From NCBI RefSeq assembly GCF_000717995.1, contig NZ_JODM01000006.1, forward strand, positions 1 to 64,000: a DNA stretch of 64,000 bases, written 5' to 3'. The notes below the pieces were generated by a model that was not told the origin of the DNA, did not search any database, and saw nothing but the letters and a program-made list of their open reading frames with translations. How positions within the stretch are numbered: the stretch's first letter is position 1; each line of letters opens with the position of its first letter. This document shows positions 7,404-15,506 of this stretch, piece after piece. Both the position numbers and the translations under genes were made by a program. Source of the stretch: Streptomyces violaceorubidus (lineage in GTDB: Bacteria > Actinomycetota > Actinomycetes > Streptomycetales > Streptomycetaceae).

Positions 7404-8537
7404 ATGAGATTCCTCGAACGTGAACGCACCACCCTCGCCAAGCTGCTGCCCGACCTGGACCCCGCCCTGCGCGAGATCCCCCTGATGGAACTGGAGCGGC
7501 CGGGCAGCCCGGGCATCCGGTACTTCCGGGACAGCGGCGGCCCCGGACTCCTCGTCCCCGAGTCCCACCAGGGGCGCGGCGCCACCGCGCTGGACGCGCT
7601 AAGGGTGCAGCGGGCCATCGGCAGCCGGTCACCGTCCCTGGCCGTGGCCACCACCATGCACCACTTCTCCATGGCCACCCTGGTCGGTCTGGGCGGCCTC
7701 GGCGACGGTCTGGAGTGGATGCTGATCGAGGGCGTGGCGTCGAGCAACCGCGTCATCGCCTCCGGCTTCGCGGAGGGCCGCAGCGGTGCCGGGATCCTGG
7801 ACCCGTCGATGACCGCCACCGTGACGCCCGACGGCATCCGGATCAACGGCGTCAAACGGCCGTGCAGCCTCGCCCACTCGATGGACGTGCTCACCGCGGG
7901 CGTGGTGATCCCGCGCGAGGACGGGCAGGGCGACGAACTCGCCGTCGCCCTCGTACCCGCCGACAGCGAGGGCCTGAGCGTCAGCGGCTTCTGGTCCAGC
8001 ACCTTCCTGGCCGGGGCCGAGAGCGAACAGGTGACGCTCACCGACGTCCTCGTCCCGCCGGAACTGGTCCTGCGCACCGCGACCACGTCCGGGGACCGCC
8101 TCGACGAGTTGCAGACCGCCGGGCTGGTCTGGTTCCAGGTGCTGATGACGGGCAGTTACCTCGGCGCCGCGTCCGCCCTGGTGGAGCGGGTCCTGCTGAA
8201 CGAGCGGATCCCCGAGCACGAGCGCGTACGCCTCTTCGTCGAGACCGAGGCGGCCATGGCCACCGCCGAGAGCGTCGCCCGGCGGGTCGACGCCGGGGAA
8301 CTGGACGAGTCGGCGCTCGCCCAGTCGCTGTGCGTGCGCTACGGCGTCCAGGACGCCCTCGCCCGTATCGTCCCGCGCGCGGTCGAACTGCTCGGCGGGC
8401 TGAACTTCATGACCTCCGACGAGGTGGGCCACCTGGCCGCCTGCGCCAACGGGCTGTCCCTGCACCCGCCGTCGCGCTCCCGCATGACGAGCCCGCTCTC
8501 GGCGTACCTGGCCGACGGCCCCCTCGCCATCGCCTGA
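7404..8537 (+). CDS. Acyl-CoA dehydrogenase-like flavoprotein
   Basis: A 377-residue protein with AGGAGG at 7387-7392. It has the acyl-CoA dehydrogenase layout: N-terminal helical domain, central beta domain (INGVKRPCSLAHSMDVLTAG) and C-terminal helical domain with LGGLNFMTSDEVGHLAA. I cannot place the usual catalytic glutamate with confidence, and the protein may act on an ACP- or enzyme-bound acyl group or be a flavin oxidase/monooxygenase of the same fold. It lies between the DUF2156 gene and the thioester reductase gene and probably introduces a double bond or oxidises an acyl chain in the cluster's pathway. Confidence 0.75.
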   Translation: MRFLERERTTLAKLLPDLDPALREIPLMELERPGSPGIRYFRDSGGPGLLVPESHQGRGATALDALRVQRAIGSRSPSLAVATTMHHFSMATLVGLGGLGDGLEWMLIEGVASSNRVIASGFAEGRSGAGILDPSMTATVTPDGIRINGVKRPCSLAHSMDVLTAGVVIPREDGQGDELAVALVPADSEGLSVSGFWSSTFLAGAESEQVTLTDVLVPPELVLRTATTSGDRLDELQTAGLVWFQVLMTGSYLGAASALVERVLLNERIPEHERVRLFVETEAAMATAESVARRVDAGELDESALAQSLCVRYGVQDALARIVPRAVELLGGLNFMTSDEVGHLAACANGLSLHPPSRSRMTSPLSAYLADGPLAIA

Positions 8538-8550
8538 CGGCCCGGAGCCG

Positions 8551-8660
8551 CGGCCTGCCCGTCCCCACGGTGCCGAGGCGGCCTCCAGCCGTCCGCCCCA
8601 CCGCGCGGCCTGCCCGTCCCCACCGCGCCGAGGCGGCCTCCAGCCGTCCGGCCCCACCAT
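8551..8660. repeat. 55-bp direct repeat in the intergenic gap
   Basis: Two near-identical copies, each starting CGGCCTGCCCGTCCCCAC, begin at 8551 and 8606, and a more diverged third copy may follow near 8648. This opens a 612-bp non-coding stretch (8538-9149) in which I find no gene; its open frames are low-complexity Arg/Pro/Ser or Gly/Thr/Asp runs. Confidence 0.6.
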
Positions 8661-8908
8661 GCCGACGCAGGCTCCAGCAGGCCGGCCGCGATCCGACGCG
8701 GCCAGGATCCGACGCGGGCCCGGTCCGACCGGTCCCGGCCCGTCCGTCGCCCGGGGCTGATCCCGGGCCGCCCAGGGCGCCGCCGGGGGGCGACAAGATC
8801 GGACGTCAGTCCGGTGTCCGCCCCCGGCCCCGCTCCCGCTCCCGCCCTGCCCCAACCGGCTGTCCCAAGCCGCCCGTTGTCCCGTCCGGCCCGAGTCGGT
8901 CGTTGTCC

Positions 8909-8990
8909 GCCAGTCCAGTCCAGTCCAGTCCGGTCCGGTCCGGTCCGGTCCGGTCCCGTCGGGTCTCGCCTAGTCCTGTCCTGTCCTGTC
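8909..8990. repeat. Pentanucleotide tandem repeat tract
   Basis: A run of 5-bp units: CAGTC about four times (8911-8930), CGGTC five times (8931-8955), then degenerate units and CCTGT-type copies to about 8990. It sits about 160 bp upstream of the thioester reductase start. The pattern suggests slippage-prone simple sequence in the leader of the second half of the operon. Confidence 0.8.
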
Positions 8991-9149
8991 GAGTCCCGGC
9001 CCCGAGCCGGTGCCGTTCCGCCCGGCCCCGAGCCGGCCGTCCTTCCGGCCGACCCCCACCCCGCCGTCGTCCCAACCAGCCCGATTCCGGCTGCCGTCCC
9101 ACCGTCCCCACGTTCCACGGCTGCCGAAACCCGTCGAGGGGAGCACACC

Positions 9150-10277
9150 ATGCCGCGCAACGCCTCACGTCCCACCGTCCTGCCCGTACCATCCCGCGCC
9201 ACCGTGCGCGAACGTCCCACCCTGCTGCTGACCGGCGGCTCGGGAGTGCTCGGACGAGCACTGATCGACGAGTTGTCGCCCGACTACGACCTGCTCTGCC
9301 TGCGCCGCAACACGCCCCTGCGCGATCCGCGGGTGCGGGAGATCAAGGGCGACCTCCTCGCCCCGCGGCTCGGCCTCGACGCCGGTGCCTGGTACGAACT
9401 GGCCCTGCGGGTCGACGTGGTGCTGCACTCCGCCGCGCAGACCAACTGGCGTACCCCGCCCGAGGAGATCGTGCGGACCAACACGCTCGGCGCGGAGACG
9501 ATGCTCGACCTCGCCGCCCGTGCGGACGCACCCTTCTACCTGGTCAGCACGGCGTTCGTCGCCAACACGCCGAGTGAGGAGGACCGGGAGCGCTTCCCGG
9601 GCGCCGCCGCCTACCTCGACTCCAAGAGCCGGGCCGAGCAACTGACGCGCGAGGCGGGCCTGGCGGGCGCGATCGTGCGTCCCTCCGTCGTCATGGGCCA
9701 CTCCGCCACCGGGCACATCGCCGGACAGCAGGGCCTCACCAAGACGATCGGCGCGATGGTCCTGGGCCAGGTGCCGGTGCTGCCGGGCGCTCCCGAGGCC
9801 CGCGTCGACATGATCCCGCAGGACTACGTCACCCGCGCCATCGGCGCCCTGATCCGCGGCGGAGTCGGCAGCGGGGAGTACTGGCTCACCGCGGGCAGCC
9901 AGGCGCCCGCCCTGAGCGAGATCGCCGACACCTGCGCCGAGTTCGCCGTCCGCCACGGTCTGCCCCGGCCGCTGCGCCCGCGGCTCATCCCCGTCGAGGC
10001 GGTCCACCGGCTGCTGCTGCCCATGCTGGAGGGCACCTCACTGCCCGCCTCGGTGCGGCAGCGGTTTCGGCACTATGCCGAACTGCTCCTGGTCTTCCAA
10101 CGCGAGCTGCCCTTCGACACCTCCCTCGGCACGCCGCACTGCGGCACCCGCGTCACCCGCGCCGACATCCGCGCCGCGCTCGTACGCAACCTGGAGAGCT
10201 GGGCGGCGGACCGGTCCGACCTGCGCGGCCGGCACCGCGAGCCCGCGGCCGCCGCGGCCCGGACGGAGGTGGCGTGA
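9150..10277 (+). CDS. Acyl-thioester reductase-like (NAD_binding_4) oxidoreductase
   Basis: A 375-residue protein from ATG 9150 with GAGGGGAG at 9136-9143. The longer upstream frame runs through the pentanucleotide repeats and is rejected. The Rossmann motif TGGSGVLGRAL (residues 29-39), VVLHSAAQTNW, the active-site-type YLVSTAFVAN with YLDSKSRAEQL, and VRPSVVMG mark the extended SDR family NAD_binding_4, which reduces acyl-CoA or carrier-bound thioesters to aldehydes or alcohols. Its stop overlaps the start of the aminotransferase gene, so the pair could make an aldehyde and transaminate it to an amine. Confidence 0.75.
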   Translation: MPRNASRPTVLPVPSRATVRERPTLLLTGGSGVLGRALIDELSPDYDLLCLRRNTPLRDPRVREIKGDLLAPRLGLDAGAWYELALRVDVVLHSAAQTNWRTPPEEIVRTNTLGAETMLDLAARADAPFYLVSTAFVANTPSEEDRERFPGAAAYLDSKSRAEQLTREAGLAGAIVRPSVVMGHSATGHIAGQQGLTKTIGAMVLGQVPVLPGAPEARVDMIPQDYVTRAIGALIRGGVGSGEYWLTAGSQAPALSEIADTCAEFAVRHGLPRPLRPRLIPVEAVHRLLLPMLEGTSLPASVRQRFRHYAELLLVFQRELPFDTSLGTPHCGTRVTRADIRAALVRNLESWAADRSDLRGRHREPAAAAARTEVA

Positions 10278-11734
10278 TGACCATGTCACCCCCCTCCACC
10301 GAGGCCGCCGAACGCACCGAGGCCGCCGAGCGCACCGAAGCCCCCGAGCGCACCGAGGCCGCCGAGCGCACCGGACCCACCGCCCCGCCGCCCACCGAGT
10401 CTGCCCCGCCCACCGAATCCGCGCCGCCCACCGAGTCCTCCACACCCGCCGCGCCGTCCATGTCCGCCGAGGCCGCCGCGGCCCCCGAGCGGACCGACGT
10501 GGTCGACCTCTACCTCAAGCACATCGGTTCCGGTCGCGCCGTCATGGGCCGGGTCATGGGCGGCATGGCCGAGGTCCGCTCCGAGGGCGTCTGGATCCAC
10601 GCCGACGACGGCCGCCGTTTCCTGGACTTCGGCGGCTACGGCGTCTTCATCCTCGGCCACCGCCACCCGGCCGTCGTCGAGGCGGTGCACCGCCAGATCG
10701 ACACCCACCCGCTGGCCAGCCGGGTCTTCCTGGAACCCGTCGCCGCCCGCGCCGCCCAGGCTCTCGCCGCCCACACCCCGCCCGGCGTGGACTACGTCCA
10801 CTTCGTCAACTCCGGCGCCGAGGCCACCGAGGCCGCCCTGAAGCTCGCCCGCGCCCACGGACGCACCTCGGTGATCACCACCCGCCGCGGCTTCCACGGC
10901 AAGACGCTCGGCGCCCTCAGCGTCACCGCCAACGACACCTACCAGACGCCCTTCCAGCCCCTGCTCCCCGATGTCACCCAGGTCGCCTACGACGACCCGG
11001 CCGACCTCGAACAGGCGCTGGCCGCCCGGCGCGACCGGGCCTGCGTCATCGTCGAACCCGTCCAGGGCGAAGGCGGCGTCCGCATCCCCCGCCCCGGCTA
11101 TCTGAGCCAGGTGCGGGCGCTGTGCGACGCCTACGGCGCCCTGCTGGTCGTCGACGAGATCCAGACCGGCATGGGACGCCTCGGCACCTGGTGGGGGGTC
11201 GACGCCGAGGACGTGCGCCCGGACGTGCTGCTCGCCGGCAAGGGGCTGAGCGGCGGCATCGTACCCATCGCCGCCATGGCCGCCAGCGCGGACGCCTACG
11301 CGCCCTTCAGCCGCGACCCCTACCTGCACACCTCCACCTTCGGCGCCTCCCCGATCGCCTGCGCCGCCGCGCTCGCCACCGTACGGGCGATGGAGGAGGA
11401 GGGCACCGTGGCCCGGGCGGCGGCGCTCGGCCCGCGCGTCCTGGCCGCCGTACGGGAGGTGTGCGCGCCGTACGAGGGCGGGCTGGTCCGCGAGGTGCGC
11501 GGCCGGGGACTGCTGATCGGGATCGAGTTCGCCGAGGAGCAGGCGGTCGGCGAACTGCTGCTGGAGCTCATCGCCCGAGGCGTCCTCGTCAACCACTCCC
11601 TCAACTCCACCCGGGTGCTGCGACTCACCCCGCCGGCCGTGGTCGAGGACGCCGAGCTGGACCTGTTCCTCACCACCCTCACCTACGCCCTGCACAGCAC
11701 GGCCGACCGCATGTCCGTCCGGCCGCCGCGCTGA
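10277..11734 (+). CDS. Class III PLP-dependent aminotransferase with a repetitive N-terminal extension
   Basis: A 485-residue protein. ATG 10277 overlaps the preceding TGA (TGATG); GTG 10274 is an alternative. Residues 6-55 are tandem hexads (EAAERT four times, then PPTESA three times), encoded by 18-bp repeats, ahead of a normal class III domain. Core motifs: NSGAEATEAALKLAR, VEPVQGEGGV, VVDEIQTGMGRLG and the PLP lysine in LLAGKGLSGG. Relatives include ornithine, 4-aminobutyrate and polyketide-chain aminotransferases. Coupling to a thioester reductase supports amination of an aldehyde intermediate. The extension is probably a flexible linker. Confidence 0.85.
   Translation: MTMSPPSTEAAERTEAAERTEAPERTEAAERTGPTAPPPTESAPPTESAPPTESSTPAAPSMSAEAAAAPERTDVVDLYLKHIGSGRAVMGRVMGGMAEVRSEGVWIHADDGRRFLDFGGYGVFILGHRHPAVVEAVHRQIDTHPLASRVFLEPVAARAAQALAAHTPPGVDYVHFVNSGAEATEAALKLARAHGRTSVITTRRGFHGKTLGALSVTANDTYQTPFQPLLPDVTQVAYDDPADLEQALAARRDRACVIVEPVQGEGGVRIPRPGYLSQVRALCDAYGALLVVDEIQTGMGRLGTWWGVDAEDVRPDVLLAGKGLSGGIVPIAAMAASADAYAPFSRDPYLHTSTFGASPIACAAALATVRAMEEEGTVARAAALGPRVLAAVREVCAPYEGGLVREVRGRGLLIGIEFAEEQAVGELLLELIARGVLVNHSLNSTRVLRLTPPAVVEDAELDLFLTTLTYALHSTADRMSVRPPR
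10298..10441. repeat. In-frame 18-bp tandem repeats in the aminotransferase gene
   Basis: Two adjacent arrays of 18-bp units lie within the coding sequence: about four copies encoding EAAERT-type hexads, then three copies encoding PPTESA-type hexads. All unit lengths are multiples of three, so copy-number change would alter only linker length. Confidence 0.8.
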
Positions 11735-11787
11735 CCGTCCGGCCGACACCCGCGTCCGAGAACCACCCGGAAGGAACCGAACGCCCC

Positions 11788-12255
11788 ATGCGCCACGTGG
11801 TCCTGCACGCCCTCGCCGAGGGACTGTCACCCGCCGAGGTCTACCTCCGCATCAGCGACTTCGGCCGCTATCCCGAGTACAGCGACGTCTTCCGCGAGGT
11901 GCGCGTCGAACCGCCGCTGCCCGACGGCTCCACCGTCTCGGACTGGACCGTCGAGTTCCGCGGCGGCCTGATGCGCTGGCGGGAGCGCGACACCTACTCG
12001 CCCGAGACGTACTCCCTCGCCTTCGAGCAGCTCAGCGGCGACTTCCAGACCTTCGAGGGCAGTTGGCGGTGCGAGCCGAGGGACGGCGGCACCCTCGTCG
12101 TCTTCACCGCCGCCTTCGACCTCGGCATCCCCTCACTGGCCGAGATCCTCGACCCGGTGGCCGAGTCGACGGTGCGCACCAACATCGCCCGGGTGCTGCG
12201 GGGCCTGGCGGACGCGGAGGTGATCGATGAACGCGCGGCTGCGGCTCGTGGCTGA
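11788..12255 (+). CDS. SRPBCC/START-domain cyclase-like protein
   Basis: A 155-residue protein from ATG 11788 (GGAAGGA at 11769-11775). The sequence matches the polyketide cyclase/aromatase-like SRPBCC family: RISDFGRYPEYSDVFREVRV at the start, WTVEFRGGLMRWRERDTYSP in the middle, and a final helix with VRTNIARVLRGL. These proteins bind hydrophobic or polyketide substrates in a helix-grip cavity and may cyclise or chaperone them. No polyketide synthase is present in the window, so it may act as a lipid-binding or coenzyme-binding (Coq10-like) protein. It overlaps the flavin reductase gene by 29 bp. Confidence 0.75.
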   Translation: MRHVVLHALAEGLSPAEVYLRISDFGRYPEYSDVFREVRVEPPLPDGSTVSDWTVEFRGGLMRWRERDTYSPETYSLAFEQLSGDFQTFEGSWRCEPRDGGTLVVFTAAFDLGIPSLAEILDPVAESTVRTNIARVLRGLADAEVIDERAAAARG

Positions 12256-12814
12256 CCGGTCGGCGGCGACCGCCGAGCACCCGCCCGCGGGCGCCGAGCC
12301 CCTGCACGAGGAACCCGGGCCGGGCGCCGCCCGCTGTCTCGGCCTCTACGCCAAGCTGGCCGCCGGGGTGACCGTGGTGACCGCCCGCGGCGAGGACGGC
12401 CCGCTCGGCATGACCGTCTCCGCCGTCACCTCCCTCTCCGCCCGCCCGCCGCTGCTCCTGGCCTGCCTGCGGGACGGCTCCCGCACCCTCGCCGCCGTCC
12501 GCCTGCGCCGGACCTTCGCCGTGCACCTGCTGCGCGAGGAACAGCAGGAGCTGGCCGGACGGTTCGCGTCCCCCACGACGACCGCCGCCGAGCGGTTCGC
12601 CGGGACGGAGACCCGGCAGGTCCTGGGGGTGCCCGTGCTGGCCGGGGCGCTCGCCTGGTCGGTGTGCCTCACCGAGGACGTCCGCCGCTACGGCGACCAC
12701 CACCTCGTCGTCGGCCGGATGGCCGCCGTGCACGTGGGGGCCGGGCGCCCGCTGCTGTGGCACGACCGCAGGTTCGGCGTGGTGACCGAACCGGTGCCGG
12801 ACGCCGCCGGATGA
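12227..12814 (+). CDS. Flavin reductase (FMN-binding split-barrel family)
   Basis: A 195-residue protein with a short variable N-terminus and a flavin_reductase domain from about residue 38: AAGVTVVTARGEDGPLGMTVSAVTSLS, PPLLLACLRDGSRT, FAVHLLREEQQELAGRFAS. Such enzymes use NAD(P)H to supply reduced FMN or FAD to a separate monooxygenase or halogenase. The only obvious two-component partner nearby is the halogenase-like flavoprotein at 19569-21326 in the converging block. Its stop overlaps the next start as ATGA. Confidence 0.85.
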   Translation: MNARLRLVADRSAATAEHPPAGAEPLHEEPGPGAARCLGLYAKLAAGVTVVTARGEDGPLGMTVSAVTSLSARPPLLLACLRDGSRTLAAVRLRRTFAVHLLREEQQELAGRFASPTTTAAERFAGTETRQVLGVPVLAGALAWSVCLTEDVRRYGDHHLVVGRMAAVHVGAGRPLLWHDRRFGVVTEPVPDAAG

Positions 12815-14133
12815 CCGGGCAGCCGGCCGGGACGCCGTACTGGGACCCGGCGGAACTCCCGCCCCAGCCCCAGTTGCACGGCGTGGTCACCGCGGACGTG
12901 GCCGTCGTGGGGGCCGGTCTGGCCGGGCTGTCCTGCGCCTACCATCTCGCGGAACGCGCTCCCGGGCTCGACATCGCCGTGGTGGACGCCCAGCACCCGG
13001 CCGCCGGGGCCAGCGGCCGGGGCACCGGTCTGCTGGGCCCCCGGGCCGGCCCCGCCCTCGACCGCGCGGTGCGCCGCTTCGGCGCCGTGACGGCCCGCCG
13101 GATGCACCGGGCCAGTCAGCAGGCGGTACGGGACGTGCTCGACCTGTGCGCGCGGCTCGACGTGCCCTGCGGGCTGCGGCCAGGCGAGCAGCTGATGGCC
13201 ACCCGCTCGCCCGCGGGCCTGCTGGCGCTCGCCCGCCAGGCGCGCGCCTACCGCGAACTGGGCCTGGACGTCCCCGTCCTCTCCCCGGCCGGCATCCGCG
13301 AGCGCGTCGGAGTGCCCTACCGCGCAGCGCTCCTGCACCGCCCGGCCGCCACCCTCGACCCGGCCGCCCTGACCTGCGCGCTCGCCCGCGCCTGCGCCGA
13401 CAAGGGGGTGCGGTTCTACGGCCGCAGCCCGCTGCTGGCCCTGCGCCCCGGGGACCTGGTCGGCCCGGAACTCGTCCTCCCGCACGGCCGCCTGTACGCC
13501 GGGCAGGCGGTGCTGGCCGTCAACTCCGCCGCCGAGGCGCTGGACCTGCCGGTCGGCACGGTCCTGCCGCTGGAGGTCTACGCCGTCGCCACCGAGCCGC
13601 TGAGCGCCGCCGCCTACGAGGCGCTCGGCGGGCGCGCGGGACACGCTGTCGTCGACGCCGTGCCGCTGGCGCCGTACTTCCGGCTGCTCCCGGACCGGGG
13701 CCTGGTGGCGGGCGGCGGCACCGCCGCGGTCCCGGCCGGGCTCGCCGCGCCCCGCATCCAGGACCTGCGCGAGCGCGCCTGGATGCGGCTGGAGCACTGG
13801 CTGCGGGACCTGCACCCCGACCTCGCCCGGGTGCGGGTCACCCACCGCTGGTCCGGCCGGATCGGCATGACCGCCGACGACCTGCCGGTGGTCGGGCCGG
13901 TGCCGGGGTATTCCGACGTCTGGTACGTCGGCGGCTGCGGCGGTCACGGCCTCGCGCTGTCCGTGGCGCACGGCGCGTACGTGGCGGGCGCCCTGCTCGG
14001 TGAGCCGGACCCCGGCGACCCGCTGCCGTGGCACCGCTCGCACGCCCCCCGTCTGCCCCTGCGCGGCCCCGTGCGCCCCTTGGTGCGTGTTTGTGTCGAC
14101 GCACACGGGTGGGCCGTGCGGCGTGTCTGCTGA
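12811..14133 (+). CDS. FAD-dependent oxidoreductase, D-amino-acid-oxidase (DAO) type
   Basis: A 440-residue protein from ATG 12811, overlapping the flavin reductase stop by 4 bp. The dinucleotide-binding motif VVGAGLAGLSCAYHLAE lies at residues 32-48, a second FAD block GRIGMTADDLPVVGP near 390, and GGCGGHGLALSVAHG just after it, as in the glycine/sarcosine oxidase family. Such enzymes oxidise C-N bonds of amines or amino acids. With an aminotransferase in the same operon, a secondary-amine or amino-lipid substrate is plausible but unproven. The last 40 residues are Arg/Pro-rich and atypical. Confidence 0.78.
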   Translation: MTGQPAGTPYWDPAELPPQPQLHGVVTADVAVVGAGLAGLSCAYHLAERAPGLDIAVVDAQHPAAGASGRGTGLLGPRAGPALDRAVRRFGAVTARRMHRASQQAVRDVLDLCARLDVPCGLRPGEQLMATRSPAGLLALARQARAYRELGLDVPVLSPAGIRERVGVPYRAALLHRPAATLDPAALTCALARACADKGVRFYGRSPLLALRPGDLVGPELVLPHGRLYAGQAVLAVNSAAEALDLPVGTVLPLEVYAVATEPLSAAAYEALGGRAGHAVVDAVPLAPYFRLLPDRGLVAGGGTAAVPAGLAAPRIQDLRERAWMRLEHWLRDLHPDLARVRVTHRWSGRIGMTADDLPVVGPVPGYSDVWYVGGCGGHGLALSVAHGAYVAGALLGEPDPGDPLPWHRSHAPRLPLRGPVRPLVRVCVDAHGWAVRRVC

Positions 14134-14189
14134 CGACCGCCGTGCGGTGGTGTCCCATTCCAGTTCCTGAGATCGACCGGGAGGTTCTC

Positions 14190-15434
14190 ATGTTGCGACC
14201 CAGCCTCGGCAGGGACGGCCGCCTGCCGCCGTCCGTGGCCATGGGCACCGTCGACGTCGCCTTTCACCTGGCCGCGCGGGGCAGGCCGCTCCCCGTCGTC
14301 TTCGCCTTCGCGTTCGAGGGCGGCGCGCCGACCCTGGACTCCCTACGGGCGCGGGTCGCCGAACGCGCCCACCGCATCCCGGCGTTGCACTACCGCGTCG
14401 CGCGCGACAGCCGGAGGTTCCGGCGGGTGGACCGGATCGCGGCGGACCGGCATGTGCACGAGGCGTGGCTGCCCGAGGACACCGACGGCTCGGCGACCAG
14501 CCGGCTGATGCTCTCCCGTCCCATGAGCGCCGACGACCGGCCGCCCTGGGACGTGTGGCTGGTGCACGGTCCGCAGGGCCGCCACACCCTCTGCTACCGC
14601 ACCGACCACGCGTTCCAGGACGGGGTGGGGGCCGCGTACACCGCCCGTGCCCTGCTCGGTGACGACCCCGAGGGCGGACCGGCCCCGCAGCCCCGCCGCC
14701 TGCCCACCGCCGCGGGCCTGATGGGGACGCTGGGGGACGTGGCGGGGGCCTTCGGGGCGGCGACGGCGAAACCGGCCTTCGACGGCGTGTGCACCGGGCG
14801 GGTGGACGTGTGCCACGCCGACACCTCGCTCGCCCGGCTCCGCGCCGTGGGCCGCAAGCACGGCGCCACGGTGACGGACGTCTACCTCGCCGCCCTGTCC
14901 CACGCCGTGCGCACCTGGCACCTGAAGGAGACCGGAGCCGTCCACCCGCCCCTGCCCGTGGCGATCCCGATGTCCGTACGCGCCCCGGGCGAGGAGCAGG
15001 CGCCCGGCAACCGCATGATCACCGCCCGGGTGCTGCTGCCGTGCGACGAGGAGTCCCCGCGGCGTGCGCTGGCCCGCGTCGTGGCGGCGATGAACGTGCT
15101 GCGGGCCGGCCGGCGACGCGACTCCATGCGCGTGCTGCTGGCGGCCACCCCGAGGTCGGTCGGCGCCCGGGTCGGTGTCCGCCTGGTGCACGGCAGGCTG
15201 GTCGCGGGACCGGTGAGCAGCGTGAACTTCGGTACGGCGCTGGTCCACCAGGGGCTCACCGCCAGACGCGCGGCCGTCCTCACGACCCTCGCCTCCGGTA
15301 TCCGCAGCGTGGTGACGCTGACCAGCCACCACGACACCGCGTGCCTCAGCGTGGTGCACGACGAGGCGCTCCGCAGCGCCGACGCACTTCCCGACCTGTG
15401 GCTCGCGGCGCTGCTGGAGCTGGAACGCGGGTGA
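14190..15434 (+). CDS. WS/DGAT-type acyltransferase with an altered active-site motif
   Basis: A 414-residue protein from ATG 14190 (GGGAGG at 14179-14184). It resembles bacterial wax ester synthase/diacylglycerol acyltransferases: TVDVAFHLAARG at the start, PPWDVWLV, an acyltransferase motif, and PGNRMITARVLLP in the second half. The usual HHxxxDG reads DHAFQDG (residues 139-145), so the first His is Asp while the catalytic second His is kept. The family esterifies alcohols or diacylglycerol with acyl-CoA. S. coelicolor has, as I recall, three members, one in this neighbourhood. It closes the forward operon; a strong terminator follows. Confidence 0.75.
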   Translation: MLRPSLGRDGRLPPSVAMGTVDVAFHLAARGRPLPVVFAFAFEGGAPTLDSLRARVAERAHRIPALHYRVARDSRRFRRVDRIAADRHVHEAWLPEDTDGSATSRLMLSRPMSADDRPPWDVWLVHGPQGRHTLCYRTDHAFQDGVGAAYTARALLGDDPEGGPAPQPRRLPTAAGLMGTLGDVAGAFGAATAKPAFDGVCTGRVDVCHADTSLARLRAVGRKHGATVTDVYLAALSHAVRTWHLKETGAVHPPLPVAIPMSVRAPGEEQAPGNRMITARVLLPCDEESPRRALARVVAAMNVLRAGRRRDSMRVLLAATPRSVGARVGVRLVHGRLVAGPVSSVNFGTALVHQGLTARRAAVLTTLASGIRSVVTLTSHHDTACLSVVHDEALRSADALPDLWLAALLELERG

Positions 15435-15462
15435 ATCGGGCCGCGGTCGGCGCGCGGTCCGC

Positions 15463-15496
15463 GACGAGGCCCCGGGCACGCGCCCGGGGCCTCGTC
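15463..15496. terminator. Bidirectional terminator between the converging blocks
   Basis: A perfect 15-bp GC-rich stem (15463-15477 paired with 15482-15496) around a 4-nt loop, located between the WS/DGAT stop (15434) and the convergent methyltransferase stop (15507). It lacks a T-tract, as is common in Streptomyces. Confidence 0.8.
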
Positions 15497-15506
15497 GTCC
15501 GGGGGT

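Noticed and set aside
8909..8990. CRISPR-like repeat array
   Set aside because: Units are 5 bp and contiguous, with no spacers; this is simple-sequence DNA.
8814..9149. N-terminal extension of the thioester reductase frame by 112 codons
   Set aside because: It reads straight through the pentanucleotide repeats as PVRSG-type low-complexity sequence; ATG 9150 has a good ribosome binding site and starts just before the Rossmann domain.
8339..9220. Minus-strand frame over the repeat-rich gap
   Set aside because: The product is a Thr/Gly/Asp/Arg simple repeat derived from CGGTC units, without a ribosome binding site or any recognisable domain.
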